NCBI RefSeq assembly: GCF_036763085.1 | Contig: NZ_JBAIYU010000007.1 | Coordinates: 248,001 to 312,000 of the forward strand | Length of the DNA stretch: 64,000 nt | Direction of reading: 5' to 3' | From: JBAIYU01 sp036763085 | GTDB taxonomy: Bacteria; Bacillota; Negativicutes; DSM-1736; Dendrosporobacteraceae | In this document: positions 16,098 through 24,680 of the stretch, piece after piece | How the letters are laid out: each line of letters begins with the position of its first letter | How positions within the stretch are numbered: the first letter of the stretch is position 1 | Translations under genes and position numbers: made by a program | Notes under the pieces: generated by a model | Seen by the model: only the letters and a program-made list of their open reading frames with translations | Told to the model about the DNA's origin: nothing | Databases searched by the model: none

Positions 16098-16337
16098 TTA
16101 ACTGATGTTTTCTAAGGTATTAATATTATCTAGGATAAATGTACTTAGTATCTGTCTAAGATCTGAAGCGAAAGACACGTTATAACTAGCATCTCCTATA
16201 TTATTTAACACCTGAGTATTGACAAAATCCTGCAGCTCAGGGGGGAAGTTTAGTATAGGGTTATTTTGAGCTATATTAGCAAGATTAGCAATAAGAAATA
16301 CCTCAAGTATATCCCTTGAATCAGGTTGAATAGCCAT
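16098..16337 (-). CDS. Hypothetical protein, 79 residues
   Basis: I do not recognise this protein. It is soluble, largely helical by composition, rich in Asn, Leu and Ile, and lacks cysteine and any signal peptide. A good ribosome site (GGGAG) and the terminator right after its stop support that it is a real single-gene unit. It is divergent from the AhpD-like gene 182 bp away. That gap is AT-rich and contains no motif I can name. Confidence 0.6.
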   Translation of the reverse strand: MAIQPDSRDILEVFLIANLANIAQNNPILNFPPELQDFVNTQVLNNIGDASYNVSFASDLRQILSTFILDNINTLENIS

Positions 16338-16519
16338 GCTGGAATCTCCCTTCGCGTATTGTATTTTTAATACTTTAGTATATTGGAAATGTGCAATATG
16401 AGATTTATTTAAAATAATATGTTAAAAATTTAATTAAAATGTTCAATATGGGTTTACTTATTGCCTGTTAAGCAATACTATGTTATTAGTGAATATTACT
16501 TAGGGGGGAGGCTGAAGTT

Positions 16520-16927
16520 ATGCCTAGAATTATTTATTCGAATAATGGTGCTTCGCCTTTTGAACGTTTATTAGGACATAATCCTGATATACTAGAAGCC
16601 TGGAACGAATTGAATAAAAGGTTTTCCTCTAGTTTATTAGACGACGAAATAAAGGAACAAGTACGCCGCACTTTGGCTTTTTGCAATGGTTGTGAATATC
16701 ATATGGCACAGGGGAAAGCTATTGTAGAACGCAGTAACAAACGACTGGCTTTAGCTGTTGATTTTGCAAGAATGGTAACAAATAATCATTTAAATATACG
16801 AGATGATGTATTTGACGTTATGAAAGCGGTATTTACAGATGCTGAAATTGCAGAGTTATGCGCATTTATTTTCTTTACTAATGCTTCTCATAAATTTGGA
16901 GCAACACTAAAACTCAAGCCGGAGTAA
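16520..16927 (+). CDS. AhpD-like (carboxymuconolactone decarboxylase family) protein
   Basis: A 135-residue all-helical protein of the CMD/AhpD family. The redox motif C55-x2-C58 followed by H61 (CNGCEYHMAQGK) is that of AhpD-like thiol peroxidase partners. Such proteins reduce peroxides or act as alkylhydroperoxidase adaptors; the substrate here is unknown. GGGGGGAGG upstream supports the start. It is followed after 15 nt by an EamA exporter, likely in one transcript. Confidence 0.88.
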   Translation: MPRIIYSNNGASPFERLLGHNPDILEAWNELNKRFSSSLLDDEIKEQVRRTLAFCNGCEYHMAQGKAIVERSNKRLALAVDFARMVTNNHLNIRDDVFDVMKAVFTDAEIAELCAFIFFTNASHKFGATLKLKPE

Positions 16928-16942
16928 ATAGAGGGGTATTCT

Positions 16943-17866
16943 ATGCAGCCAGATTCCAACTTATCAAGAACGGGATTATTTCATCTACTAGTTGTTTACA
17001 TCGTATGGAGCAGTACTTATCTCGCTATTCGAGTGGCTGTGAGCTTAGGCAGCGGTTTTCCGCCATTTATTATGAGCGGGAGCAGATTGCTAACAGCAGC
17101 AGCTATTTTATTTTTGATTGCATACTTGTGCAAACAGCGAATAAAGATAACCAAAACTGAGCTAGTTAACCTTGCTATATCAGGAACCTTGTTATGGGTT
17201 TTTGGTAACGGCTTGGTTATTTGGGCGGAACAGTACGCCAGCTCAAGTTTTGCAGCGCTTGTTGTATCTTCAAGTCCTATTTGGGTTACTTTATTTGAAT
17301 CTGTGATGTACAGGAAAAAACCTAGTGTTACATTAACTATTGCACTACTTACTGGTTTTTTAGGTATTGGAGTGCTTATGTATCCTGCACTTAGTAAAGG
17401 TATTTCAACAGAAATTACCGCAGGTATAGCACTGGTATGTTCGGCAATATGCTGGTCGATAGGGTCAATTTATCAGAGCAGAAATCCAGTCAATCTGTCA
17501 AGTCATACTGCTTCTGCCTATCAGCATGTGGCTGCTTGTGTTGGCTTTTTCTTTATCTCGCTTTTATTTCAGGAGCCTGCTCCTGCCCCAACGCAAAATG
17601 CCTACATTGCGTGGTTATATCTAATTGTTTTTGGTTCAGTTTTTGCATTTACGTCATTTGTTTCGGTACTTAAGCTACTGCCAATTCAGATTGCTATGAC
17701 ATTTGCTTATGTCAATCCTGTGCTAGCGTTGTTTCTCGGATGGTTTATTCTTGATGAACCTGTAACTAGTTGGACAATTGGCGGCGCAGTATTGGTAATC
17801 TCAAGTGTCGCTGGTATATTCAGCGATCGCTATAAACCTAAAATGCATATTGCAGCTGAATGCTAA
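16943..17866 (+). CDS. EamA-family drug/metabolite exporter
   Basis: This 307-residue inner-membrane protein has ten predicted helices as two EamA repeats (about 12-140 and 155-295). It opens with LLVVYIVWSSTYLAIRVAV, the YedA/RhtA-like subgroup of the drug/metabolite transporter superfamily. It probably exports amino acids or small metabolites by proton exchange; the substrate cannot be told. It forms a two-gene unit with the AhpD-like gene, ended by a strong terminator. Confidence 0.92.
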   Translation: MQPDSNLSRTGLFHLLVVYIVWSSTYLAIRVAVSLGSGFPPFIMSGSRLLTAAAILFLIAYLCKQRIKITKTELVNLAISGTLLWVFGNGLVIWAEQYASSSFAALVVSSSPIWVTLFESVMYRKKPSVTLTIALLTGFLGIGVLMYPALSKGISTEITAGIALVCSAICWSIGSIYQSRNPVNLSSHTASAYQHVAACVGFFFISLLFQEPAPAPTQNAYIAWLYLIVFGSVFAFTSFVSVLKLLPIQIAMTFAYVNPVLALFLGWFILDEPVTSWTIGGAVLVISSVAGIFSDRYKPKMHIAAEC

Positions 17867-17883
17867 AGATATTGAATTCCGAA

Positions 17884-17912
17884 AAAAGACTTGATGAGTA
17901 ATCAAGTCTTTT
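17884..17912 (+). terminator. Terminator of the EamA gene
   Basis: AAAAGACTTGAT-GAGTA-ATCAAGTCTTTT followed by T residues, 17 bp after the EamA stop codon. Confidence 0.9.
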
Positions 17913-18010
17913 TATACGATAAAAAAGAATAAACCTTCTTACTTACATGCATAGTGGCAGTATCGATTTGCGCTGACTCCAAGGCTCGGAGCAAGCTGTT
18001 TTCTCTTTAT
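17911..18010 (+). repeat. Dispersed structured repeat, copy A
   Basis: It starts with TTTATACGAT, continues with the small hairpin AAGAA-TAAACC-TTCTT (17925-17940), and ends with the conserved box CCAAGGCTCGGAGCAAGC (17979-17996) and a T-rich tail ending CTTTAT. The same order of parts recurs at 24145, 29785 and 53030. It abuts the EamA terminator. The rest of the gap to the tetR operator is AT-rich without motifs. Confidence 0.7.
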
Positions 18011-18128
18011 TTATCGCTTATCTTAATAATACTCAGTAGTAATTGAAAAGGTGCGATATTAATTTTTGTAAAGGCTCATATAGATTTTTCTAAGGAGCAT
18101 TGATTATTTATGACTTTATAGCATATAA

Positions 18129-18150
18129 TTTAATCAATCGATTAATTAAA
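18129..18150. promoter_or_regulatory. Operator of the TetR-family regulator
   Basis: A 22-bp near-perfect palindrome (core TAATCAATCGATTAATTA, one mismatch pair) lies 19 bp upstream of the regulator's start codon. This is typical of TetR autoregulatory sites. Confidence 0.7.
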
Positions 18151-18169
18151 ACTTTTGGGGGATCTAAAT

Positions 18170-18763
18170 TTGGATAATGACAGCAGGCTGAAATTAATTG
18201 AAGCGGCAACGATACTTTTTGCGCAAAAAGGACTAGCGGGTGTTTCTATTAGGGAAATAGCAAAGCAAGCAGGCGTAAACAGTGCACTTATTTCCTACCA
18301 TTTTGAAGGAAAGGAAGGGCTTTATGCGGCTGTTCTGGAACATCAGCTTTTCTTTATGTCGGAGATAGTTAAAAGGATAAACAATGATCATTTATCGCCA
18401 AGTGAGCAAATCAAAGAGTATGCGAGCGCTGTTTTAGGATTGCATCAACGTTCGCCAATGCTTGTTAGATTTATTTATAGTGAGCTATTTAATCCTTCAC
18501 CCTGCTTTGAGATGATGAAGCAAAAGTTTTTTGCAAAGCTATTTCAGGCACTAAAGGGGATAATTACTGATGGAATTGTTAAGAGGCAGTTTAGAGCGGA
18601 CCTTAATCCCGAGAAAGCAGTAATTTCGCTTGTTGGTATTATGAATTTTTATTTTATATCGCGACCCATAACTAAAAATATTATTACTGAAGATGCCAGT
18701 GACCAACAATACATTGACCAGGCGGTAGAAATATATTTAAGAGGTATTGTAAGGAGGGGGTAA
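18170..18763 (+). CDS. TetR-family regulator of the efflux operon
   Basis: A 198-residue repressor with an N-terminal helix-turn-helix (about residues 20-45: VSIREIAKQAGVNSALISYHFEGKEGLY) and a C-terminal ligand domain of the CecR/YbiH type. I take the TTG at 18170, which has GGGGGA seven bases upstream; the frame opens from a TTG at 18155. It is the first gene of an operon with HlyD, two ATPases and a permease, the same order as the E. coli cecR-ybhGFSR efflux system. A palindrome upstream suggests autoregulation. Confidence 0.92.
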   Translation: MDNDSRLKLIEAATILFAQKGLAGVSIREIAKQAGVNSALISYHFEGKEGLYAAVLEHQLFFMSEIVKRINNDHLSPSEQIKEYASAVLGLHQRSPMLVRFIYSELFNPSPCFEMMKQKFFAKLFQALKGIITDGIVKRQFRADLNPEKAVISLVGIMNFYFISRPITKNIITEDASDQQYIDQAVEIYLRGIVRRG

Positions 18764-18764
18764 G

Positions 18765-19739
18765 ATGGATAATAAAAAATTGATAGTAGTGTTAGTGCTT
18801 TTTGTTATGTTAGCTGGAGCTGCCGGGTACAAACTATTTCTCCGGACCGAAGAAGGAATTACTGCTACAGGAACCGTTGAAGTTACCAAAGTAGATATAA
18901 CTCCAAAGGTAAGCGGATATCTAAATGAGCTGACCATTAGAGAAGGAGATTTTGTTGAAGCGGGGCAGCAGGTAGTTCGAATTATGCGTCCTGATCTTGA
19001 AGCCCAGGTTTTGCGTGATACAGCGGCATTAGAAAAGGCCGATGTGCAGTTAACTGATTTAAAGAAAGGCTCACGAAAACAAGAACAGGCGCAAGCGTCT
19101 GCTAATTTAGCGGCAGCTGAGGCTATGTTTGAAAAGGCTAAAAATGACTATGAACGATATCAACAGTTATTCCATAGCAGCGCTATATCCAGGCAGCAGC
19201 TTGATATGGCTAAGTCATCCTATGAGGTTGCCTACAATTCACTCATCGCAGCAAAGGCTCAACAAAATTTAATCGAAGAGGGCAGCCGCCCGGATGTGAT
19301 AACTGCTCAGCAATTAGAGGTTGAAAGAAACAAGGCGATACTCGCGGTTAGTAAAACGGCCTTAGCAGACACGTTAATTGTCAGCCCGTTAAAAGGACCA
19401 GTCATTTCTAAAAACTTTGAAAACGGCGAATATGTAAGCGCTGGCAGTCCAATCGCTACTATAGCAGATTTAAGGGACTGCTGGATAAAAGTATATATAG
19501 CTTCAACTCAGCTTGGACTAATCAAAATAGGTCAACCTGTAACTATTAAAATAGACTCTTTTCCCGGAAAGGTTTTCAAAGGCGAAATTAAGGAAATAAG
19601 TCAAAATGCTGAATTTACACCGCGGCAAAGCATAACGCAGCAGGAACGTGCTAATACCGTTTTTGCTGTAAAAATTAAAATTGATAATGAAGAAGGAATT
19701 TTAAAGCCAGGTATGCCCGCAGATGTGGTGATTAAATGA
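18765..19739 (+). CDS. HlyD-family membrane fusion protein (YbhG-like)
   Basis: This 324-residue periplasmic adaptor has one N-terminal membrane segment (residues 5-22). A biotinyl-lipoyl-like half (GTVEVTKVDITPKVSGYL) and its partner (DTLIVSPLKGPVISKNFENGEYV) flank a long coiled coil (about 75-185). A beta-barrel region follows. It should connect the ABC pump to the outer layers, which makes sense in a diderm. Its ribosome site (GGAGGGGG) lies inside the end of the tetR gene. It overlaps the next ATPase by 4 nt. Confidence 0.93.
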   Translation: MDNKKLIVVLVLFVMLAGAAGYKLFLRTEEGITATGTVEVTKVDITPKVSGYLNELTIREGDFVEAGQQVVRIMRPDLEAQVLRDTAALEKADVQLTDLKKGSRKQEQAQASANLAAAEAMFEKAKNDYERYQQLFHSSAISRQQLDMAKSSYEVAYNSLIAAKAQQNLIEEGSRPDVITAQQLEVERNKAILAVSKTALADTLIVSPLKGPVISKNFENGEYVSAGSPIATIADLRDCWIKVYIASTQLGLIKIGQPVTIKIDSFPGKVFKGEIKEISQNAEFTPRQSITQQERANTVFAVKIKIDNEEGILKPGMPADVVIK

Positions 19740-20662
19740 TTGCATTAAGCGATTTAAGTAAGAACTTTACTGGTAAGGCGGCAGTAAATGACGTAACGCT
19801 TACAGTAAATGAAGGAGAAATATTTGGGTTAGTAGGCCCAGATGGTGCAGGAAAAACAACCCTAATTCGAATGCTTACTGGCGTTTTAGAATTAACGAGC
19901 GGCACAATAACAATCATGGGTAAAACCAGCCCAGAGGAAATAAAGTCCCAAATTGGCTATGTCCCGCAAAAGTTCAGTCTATATCGCGACCTTACAGTGA
20001 TTGAAAATATTCATTTAATTGGTTCTCTCTATGGTGCCGATCGATTAGCTATCGATACTTTAGCCCAAGAAATACTTACGTTTACAAATCTTTGGACTTT
20101 CAAGGACAGACTTAGTGATAATTTATCAGGGGGAATGAAGCAGAAGCTGGCATTAGCGGCTGGTTTAATGCATAAACCAAAACTGCTTTTTTTAGACGAG
20201 CCAACTACTGGTGTTGACCCTGTTTCAAGACGTGAATTTTGGCAAATGCTTTATCGTCTTAATAAAGAAGGAATGACTGTTTTTGTATCTACTCCGTATA
20301 TGGATGAAGCAGAACTATGTACTAGGATAGCCTTTATGGACAATGGCAGAATTGTATGCTGCGCAACACCTCAAGAACTTCGCAAGGATTACCAGTACCA
20401 AGTTCTAGAACTGCAAGCTGAAGGCAAAGAGATTAAAAAGTATCTTAGTGATTGCCCAATTCTCGACATTAATTCCTTTGGCAATAAGCATCATCTGGTG
20501 GTAAAGGATGCTGCTTCCTCAAGCGAGCACATTTCTGAAGCGCTTAAGATAGCTGGCAAAAAGGTCATCTCTTTAAAGGAAGTTGAGCCGACTTTAGAAG
20601 ATGTGTTTGTAGCTATGGCACAAGGAGGTATCCATGGCGGAGTTAGCGATACGGACAAATAA
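19736..20662 (+). CDS. ABC transporter ATP-binding protein (YbhF N-half-like)
   Basis: A 308-residue ABC ATPase with Walker A (GPDGAGKTT, about 38-46), signature (LSGGMKQKLALAAG), Walker B (LLFLDEPTTGVDP) and a C-terminal tail with VEPTLEDVFVAM typical of multidrug and lantibiotic exporters. In E. coli YbhF two ATPase halves are fused; here they are two adjacent genes that overlap by 29 nt. It powers the export system with the downstream permease. Confidence 0.94.
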   Translation: MIALSDLSKNFTGKAAVNDVTLTVNEGEIFGLVGPDGAGKTTLIRMLTGVLELTSGTITIMGKTSPEEIKSQIGYVPQKFSLYRDLTVIENIHLIGSLYGADRLAIDTLAQEILTFTNLWTFKDRLSDNLSGGMKQKLALAAGLMHKPKLLFLDEPTTGVDPVSRREFWQMLYRLNKEGMTVFVSTPYMDEAELCTRIAFMDNGRIVCCATPQELRKDYQYQVLELQAEGKEIKKYLSDCPILDINSFGNKHHLVVKDAASSSEHISEALKIAGKKVISLKEVEPTLEDVFVAMAQGGIHGGVSDTDK

Positions 20663-21545
20663 TTTAACGCGCAAGTTTGGCAGCTTTACGGCAGTTGATA
20701 ATATAAATCTTGAAATAAAAAAAGGCAGCATATATGGTTTTTTAGGACCCAATGGGTCAGGAAAGTCCACAACAATTAGAATGTTATGCGGTATTCTCGA
20801 GCCGACTTCCGGCAGTGGGACAGTCTTAGGTCTTGATATTGCTCGAGATAATGATGAAATAAAATCTCAAATTGGGTATATGTCGCAAAAATTTAGCTTG
20901 TATAATGATCTAACTATTATGGAAAATCTCGAATTTTATGCCGGTATGTACGGTATCTCGGGAGCTGTTAAAAAGCAAAGAATAGAAGAAATGTTAACAA
21001 TGGCTGGCCTTAAAGGGCGGGAAAATGAGCTTACTATTAATTTATCAGGCGGATGGAAACAGCGTTTAGCGCTAGGATGTTCCATTCTGCATAACCCGCC
21101 GATATTATTTTTAGATGAGCCCACTGGCGGAGTTGACCCCAAAGCGCGGCGGATGTTTTGGGATATTATTTATAGCATGGCTGTTCAGGGGACTACAATT
21201 ATGGTAACAACCCACTTTATGGACGAAGCTGAGCATTGTGACGAAATAGGATTCATTTACCAGGGAGGCCTAATTGCTTCTGGGACACCAGAGCAGCTTA
21301 AAGAGAACATTACCGGAACTTTGGTTGAAATTTCTGCTGCTGACCCTATTGAAATGCTACAATCACTAAACTCAGCTGAATTACCTCTGCTAGATGCATA
21401 TGTTTTTGGCAGCAAGCTGCATGTGCTTGTTAATCAGCAAAATCTTCTGCAGCTTTCATCGTGGCAATATAAAATAATAGCCCCTACGATGGAGGACGTT
21501 TTTGTTCAATATGTTAAGCATCATCGAAAGGAGGGTGATATATGA
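20634..21545 (+). CDS. ABC transporter ATP-binding protein (YbhF C-half-like)
   Basis: The second ABC ATPase of the operon has 303 residues: Walker A GPNGSGKST (about 38-46), signature NLSGGWKQRLALG, Walker B LFLDEPTGGVDP, and a tail ending APTMEDVFVQYV. It is homologous to the preceding gene and presumably forms a heterodimer with it. The start ATG is embedded in the end of the first ATPase with AAGGAGG upstream. It overlaps the permease gene by 4 nt. Confidence 0.94.
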   Translation: MAELAIRTNNLTRKFGSFTAVDNINLEIKKGSIYGFLGPNGSGKSTTIRMLCGILEPTSGSGTVLGLDIARDNDEIKSQIGYMSQKFSLYNDLTIMENLEFYAGMYGISGAVKKQRIEEMLTMAGLKGRENELTINLSGGWKQRLALGCSILHNPPILFLDEPTGGVDPKARRMFWDIIYSMAVQGTTIMVTTHFMDEAEHCDEIGFIYQGGLIASGTPEQLKENITGTLVEISAADPIEMLQSLNSAELPLLDAYVFGSKLHVLVNQQNLLQLSSWQYKIIAPTMEDVFVQYVKHHRKEGDI

Positions 21546-22666
21546 TCCGCCTTAAAGCACTGCTCATCAAAGAATTTATTCAAATGAAGCGAGATAGGTT
21601 AACTTTAGGTATGATGGTAGCTATGCCAATTTTTCAATTATTAATTTTTGGCTTTGCTATTAATACCGATATTAAGCATCTACCTACAGTGGTTTTTGAT
21701 CAATCACTTAAGCAAGAAAGTAGGGAGCTGTTAGAGGCGTTTACAGCCAGCGGCTATTTTGATATAGATTATGCTGCAAAGAGTTATGAAGAAGTAAATA
21801 CTAGAATTGAAAAAGGTGAGGCCAAGGTTGGAATTATTATTCCGCCTGATCTAGCAGAAAATATTAATCATGGCCGGCAGGCATCCGTTCAGGTAATTGT
21901 CGATGCTTCCGACTCTATGGCTGCATCCTCAGCTATAAGTACCGCTCAAATAATTGGTCAGTTAAAGTCGCAGGAACTACTAGTTAAGAAATCGCAAGGA
22001 ATAAATGGGAAGCAAATTATACAACCCTATGATATTAGGATAAGGCCTTGGTATAATCCAGATTTTATTACTGCTTACTATATGGTGCCAGGCATACTTG
22101 GGGTAATACTTACCATGACAATGGTTATGATAACCTCTATGGCAATTGTCCGGGAGAGAGAGAACGGAACATTAGAACAACTTATGGTTACCCCGTTAAA
22201 AGCGCATGAATTAATGTTGGGAAAAATTATCCCCTATATCTTCGTGGGCTATGCCCAGGCCACATTAGCGTTGTTAGTCGGAATTGTTGTTTTTGATTTA
22301 CCGATGAGAGGCAGTATTGGTTTGCTGTATGCTCTAACATCTATATTTATTGTTGCGTCACTAACCCTGGGGGTATTAATTTCCAATATTGCTAAAACTC
22401 AAATGCAGGCAATGCAAATGTCCTTTTTTGTGTTTCTACCAAGTATTTTATTATCAGGTTTTATGTTTCCGCGTGAAGCCATGCCGAAGTTGTTTTATTA
22501 TATCGGCAATGTCCTTCCGTTAACATATTTTCTTCAAATTTTGCGCGGTATTATTTTAAAAGGCATTGGGCTGCAGTTTCTATGGATTCAGGTGTTATCA
22601 CTATTAGCATTTATCGTATTAACCTTAGCAATTAGCATAAAGAGGTTTAAAAAAACGCTGGCTTAA
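21542..22666 (+). CDS. ABC-2 type permease (YbhS/YbhR-like)
   Basis: This 374-residue ABC-2 membrane protein has one N-terminal helix (about 22-42), a large external domain, and five C-terminal helices with the signature REREN-GTLEQLMVTPL (about residue 205). E. coli has two permeases, YbhS and YbhR; only one is seen here, so it may work as a homodimer. The substrate is unknown; related pumps export drugs and cephalosporins. Its stop codon overlaps that of the converging nitrilase-family gene by 4 nt. Confidence 0.93.
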   Translation: MIRLKALLIKEFIQMKRDRLTLGMMVAMPIFQLLIFGFAINTDIKHLPTVVFDQSLKQESRELLEAFTASGYFDIDYAAKSYEEVNTRIEKGEAKVGIIIPPDLAENINHGRQASVQVIVDASDSMAASSAISTAQIIGQLKSQELLVKKSQGINGKQIIQPYDIRIRPWYNPDFITAYYMVPGILGVILTMTMVMITSMAIVRERENGTLEQLMVTPLKAHELMLGKIIPYIFVGYAQATLALLVGIVVFDLPMRGSIGLLYALTSIFIVASLTLGVLISNIAKTQMQAMQMSFFVFLPSILLSGFMFPREAMPKLFYYIGNVLPLTYFLQILRGIILKGIGLQFLWIQVLSLLAFIVLTLAISIKRFKKTLA

Positions 22667-23439
22667 TAATACTCAGGACGTCTGTCGGTGAATACCGGCA
22701 GCCTTTTTCTTATTTCATGTACAATAGAAAAATCAACATCAGCAATAATAAGCTCTTCGCCTTCGCCTCCTTCCATGATAATTTCGCCCCATGGGTTAAT
22801 TATCATGGAGTGGCCATACATTTTGCCCCGCCCGCGTCCGTTAACAGTATTAGCACTAATAACAAACATTTGGTTTTCAATGGCTCGGGCAAGGTTAAGG
22901 ATGCGCCAATGGTCACCTCTAAGTTCAGGCCATTGGGCTGGGATAAACAGAGTTGTACATCCTGCTAAAGCCAGAGATCTTGGAAGTTCTGTAAACCGGA
23001 TATCGTAACAAATTATTAAACCAGACTTTCCAATGCTTAAATCAAAGCTGCATTTTTGGTCACCTGGAGTGATATGTTTTTCTTCGGCCATCAGTCCAAT
23101 TAAATGGATTTTGCTATATTTTGCAATAACTTCGCCTGTTTTATCAATGACATAGGCAGTATTATAAACTTTATTATTCCGAGCTTCAGCGATAGAACCT
23201 GTGATGATTTCAACAGAATGCTCAGTAGCCAGCTGCTTGAGCATTTTTATACTGGGTCCATTTTCTTGCTCTGCTAACTCACTTATTTGATCAAGCTTGT
23301 AGCCTGTAGTCCACATCTCGGGCAGTACAAATAACGTAACCCCTTGCCTTATTCCCTCAGTAATCATTGTTCGAGCTTTTTGACGGTTGGCTTCGACATC
23401 ACCTAGTATAATGTCCATTTGCAGTATCGCTATTTTCAT
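22663..23439 (-). CDS. Carbon-nitrogen hydrolase (omega-amidase/Nit2-like)
   Basis: A 258-residue nitrilase-superfamily amidase with the catalytic triad Glu (VLPEMWTTGY, about residue 41), Lys (KYSKIHLIG, about 110) and Cys (LIICYDIRFTELPR, about 145). The size and CYDIRFPE-like motif suit the Nit2/omega-amidase branch, which deamidates alpha-ketoglutaramate or related compounds. Substrate assignment is moderate. It is a stand-alone gene converging on the ABC permease and divergent from the guanylate-kinase-like gene. Confidence 0.88.
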   Translation of the reverse strand: MKIAILQMDIILGDVEANRQKARTMITEGIRQGVTLFVLPEMWTTGYKLDQISELAEQENGPSIKMLKQLATEHSVEIITGSIAEARNNKVYNTAYVIDKTGEVIAKYSKIHLIGLMAEEKHITPGDQKCSFDLSIGKSGLIICYDIRFTELPRSLALAGCTTLFIPAQWPELRGDHWRILNLARAIENQMFVISANTVNGRGRGKMYGHSMIINPWGEIIMEGGEGEELIIADVDFSIVHEIRKRLPVFTDRRPEYY

Positions 23440-23516
23440 TATCGATAGCTCCTTTACTTATTAATATATTTTTATTTTATCAAATAATTATAAAAACAGA
23501 CGTAATGTTTATGTTG

Positions 23517-23532
23517 TACGTAATATTGCGTA
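23517..23532. promoter_or_regulatory. Palindrome in divergent promoter region
   Basis: TACGTAATATTGCGTA is an inverted repeat with one mismatch, and a related ACGTAAT lies just upstream. It is located between the amidase and the guanylate-kinase-like gene. The regulator is unknown. Confidence 0.3.
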
Positions 23533-23601
23533 TTAAGCTGTTTTATTGTACGATTACAGTAAGTATCGTTACATAATGATAACATTAGAGGAGGGGATTT
23601 T

Positions 23602-24156
23602 ATGAATAAAGTGTTTGCAATTGTTGGGCCACCTGCTTCAGGCAAAACCTCCATTACCGCAAGGTTGACTAGTGTAGGAATTCCAGAGATAATCAGCCAT
23701 ACTACTCGCAGCCCTCGTGACGGGGAGATAGACGGTATACATTATCATTTTGTTTCGAAAGAAGAATTCAGTAAACTTGATTTAATTGAGCGTGTCAATT
23801 ACTCGGGTCATTATTACGGATTAAGTAAACATGAAGTTATAACCAAGGTCAATGAGAATCGGATAAATATTGTAGATGTTGACCGCAGTGGATTAGAGCA
23901 ATTAAAGAAGCTGCTTGGCGGGCGGGTTGAATCGATTTTTATAATGGTTGATGATATTACTATTATAGAACGAATGCTCAATCGCGGTGAAGCTAATGTT
24001 AATATTCAGCGCCGTTTCGAGTATGCTAAAAAGAATGGTGAATTTGATGACTGGCGTATTGCCGATTATGTCATAAAGAACACTAAATCTCTTGATGTGG
24101 CAGTAAGGCAGATATTAGCGATTATGGGGCTGGAAGTACCTGCTTTGATAAAGTAA
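23602..24156 (+). CDS. Guanylate-kinase-like P-loop protein
   Basis: This 184-residue protein has a P-loop GPPASGKTS (residues 9-17), a TTRSPRDGEIDGIHYHFV segment that aligns with the GMP-binding region of guanylate kinase (SHTTRxPRxGExxGxxYHFV), and a C-terminal LID-like region (LNRGEANVNIQRRFEYAKK). The housekeeping Gmk is normally beside rpoZ and coaBC, which are not here, so this may be a second, divergent copy. It may phosphorylate GMP or dGMP, or have changed specificity. GAGGAGGGG precedes the ATG. The end of the gene overlaps repeat copy D. Confidence 0.82.
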   Translation: MNKVFAIVGPPASGKTSITARLTSVGIPEIISHTTRSPRDGEIDGIHYHFVSKEEFSKLDLIERVNYSGHYYGLSKHEVITKVNENRINIVDVDRSGLEQLKKLLGGRVESIFIMVDDITIIERMLNRGEANVNIQRRFEYAKKNGEFDDWRIADYVIKNTKSLDVAVRQILAIMGLEVPALIK

Positions 24157-24208
24157 ACCACGCTTGCGCCGAGCTTTAGCGGCAGAGGAAGATGCCGATC
24201 GTATAAAT
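24145..24208 (-). repeat. Dispersed structured repeat, copy D (inverted)
   Basis: On the minus strand it reads TTTATACGAT, then the hairpin CGGCA-TCTTCCTC-TGCCG, then GCTAAAGCTCGGCGCAAGC and a tail ending ACTTTATC. Order and sequence match copies A, B and C. The tail reaches into the last codons of the guanylate-kinase-like gene. On the minus strand a terminator hairpin precedes it, as in copies A and C. Confidence 0.65.
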
Positions 24209-24210
24209 AG

Positions 24211-24257
24211 AAATCTCCATGGTATAAGCTGATAAGCATATACCATGGAGATTTTTT
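24211..24257. terminator. Bidirectional terminator
   Basis: A 16-bp stem AAATCTCCATGGTATA with a 12-nt loop is followed by TTTTTT on the plus strand. It serves the converging guanylate-kinase-like and secreted-protein genes. Confidence 0.85.
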
Positions 24258-24525
24258 AGTTTAGCCTTATTGGCATATCGGTAACATATCCACCCAGAAA
24301 AGTTCCGTTTAGTTCAAATATATATTTATAAGTTCGCTCATTGAGCTTTACAATAAATGTCTTCGTTTCACTGGTATAGTACCATTTTCCAGCATCTTGA
24401 TAGTAGTATGGCGTTGGATCGTCTGTTACATCCCAGCCATAGTAAGCTACGGATACTGTAGGTGAAATAGATATTATAAACGCCATAAATACTATGACTA
24501 CTGTATGTAAGACTAATTTATTCAC
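24256..24525 (-). CDS. Small secreted hypothetical protein
   Basis: I do not recognise this 89-residue protein. It begins with a clear signal peptide (MNKLVLHTVVIVFMAFIISI, likely cleaved near residue 27). A Tyr/Trp/Asp-rich mature region (YYGWDVTDDPTPYYYQDAGKWYY) and a beta-rich end follow. The composition suggests a cell-envelope or extracellular protein. GGAGGCGAT upstream supports the start. It is a single-gene unit next to the divergent cadmium operon, with no evident link to it. Confidence 0.65.
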   Translation of the reverse strand: MNKLVLHTVVIVFMAFIISISPTVSVAYYGWDVTDDPTPYYYQDAGKWYYTSETKTFIVKLNERTYKYIFELNGTFLGGYVTDMPIRLN

Positions 24526-24601
24526 TGAAATCGCCTCCTATAATATCAGTATTACCATGTCAGCAGCACTTTTAGACTACATTTCAGGGAATTTTTAAGT
24601 A

Positions 24602-24665
24602 TTGACATAGCAGTAACAATAAAATAATATATTATCAGTAGAACATATGAATATATGTTCATATG
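24602..24665 (+). promoter_or_regulatory. Promoter and ArsR-type operator of the cad operon
   Basis: TTGACA (24602) and TAATAT (24625) are spaced by 17 bp, an almost ideal housekeeping promoter. Immediately downstream, CATATGAATATATGTTCATATG (24644-24665, written here as two overlapping halves) forms the ATATGAA-N6-TTCATAT palindrome bound by ArsR/SmtB-family metal sensors. Confidence 0.8.
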
Positions 24666-24680
24666 ATGGGAGTGTAGATA

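Noticed and set aside
24641..24665. LexA box at the cadC promoter because of GAACATAT...ATATGTTC
   Set aside because: The spacing between GAAC and GTTC is too long for an SOS box, and the ATATGAA-N6-TTCATAT palindrome fits the adjacent ArsR-type repressor better.
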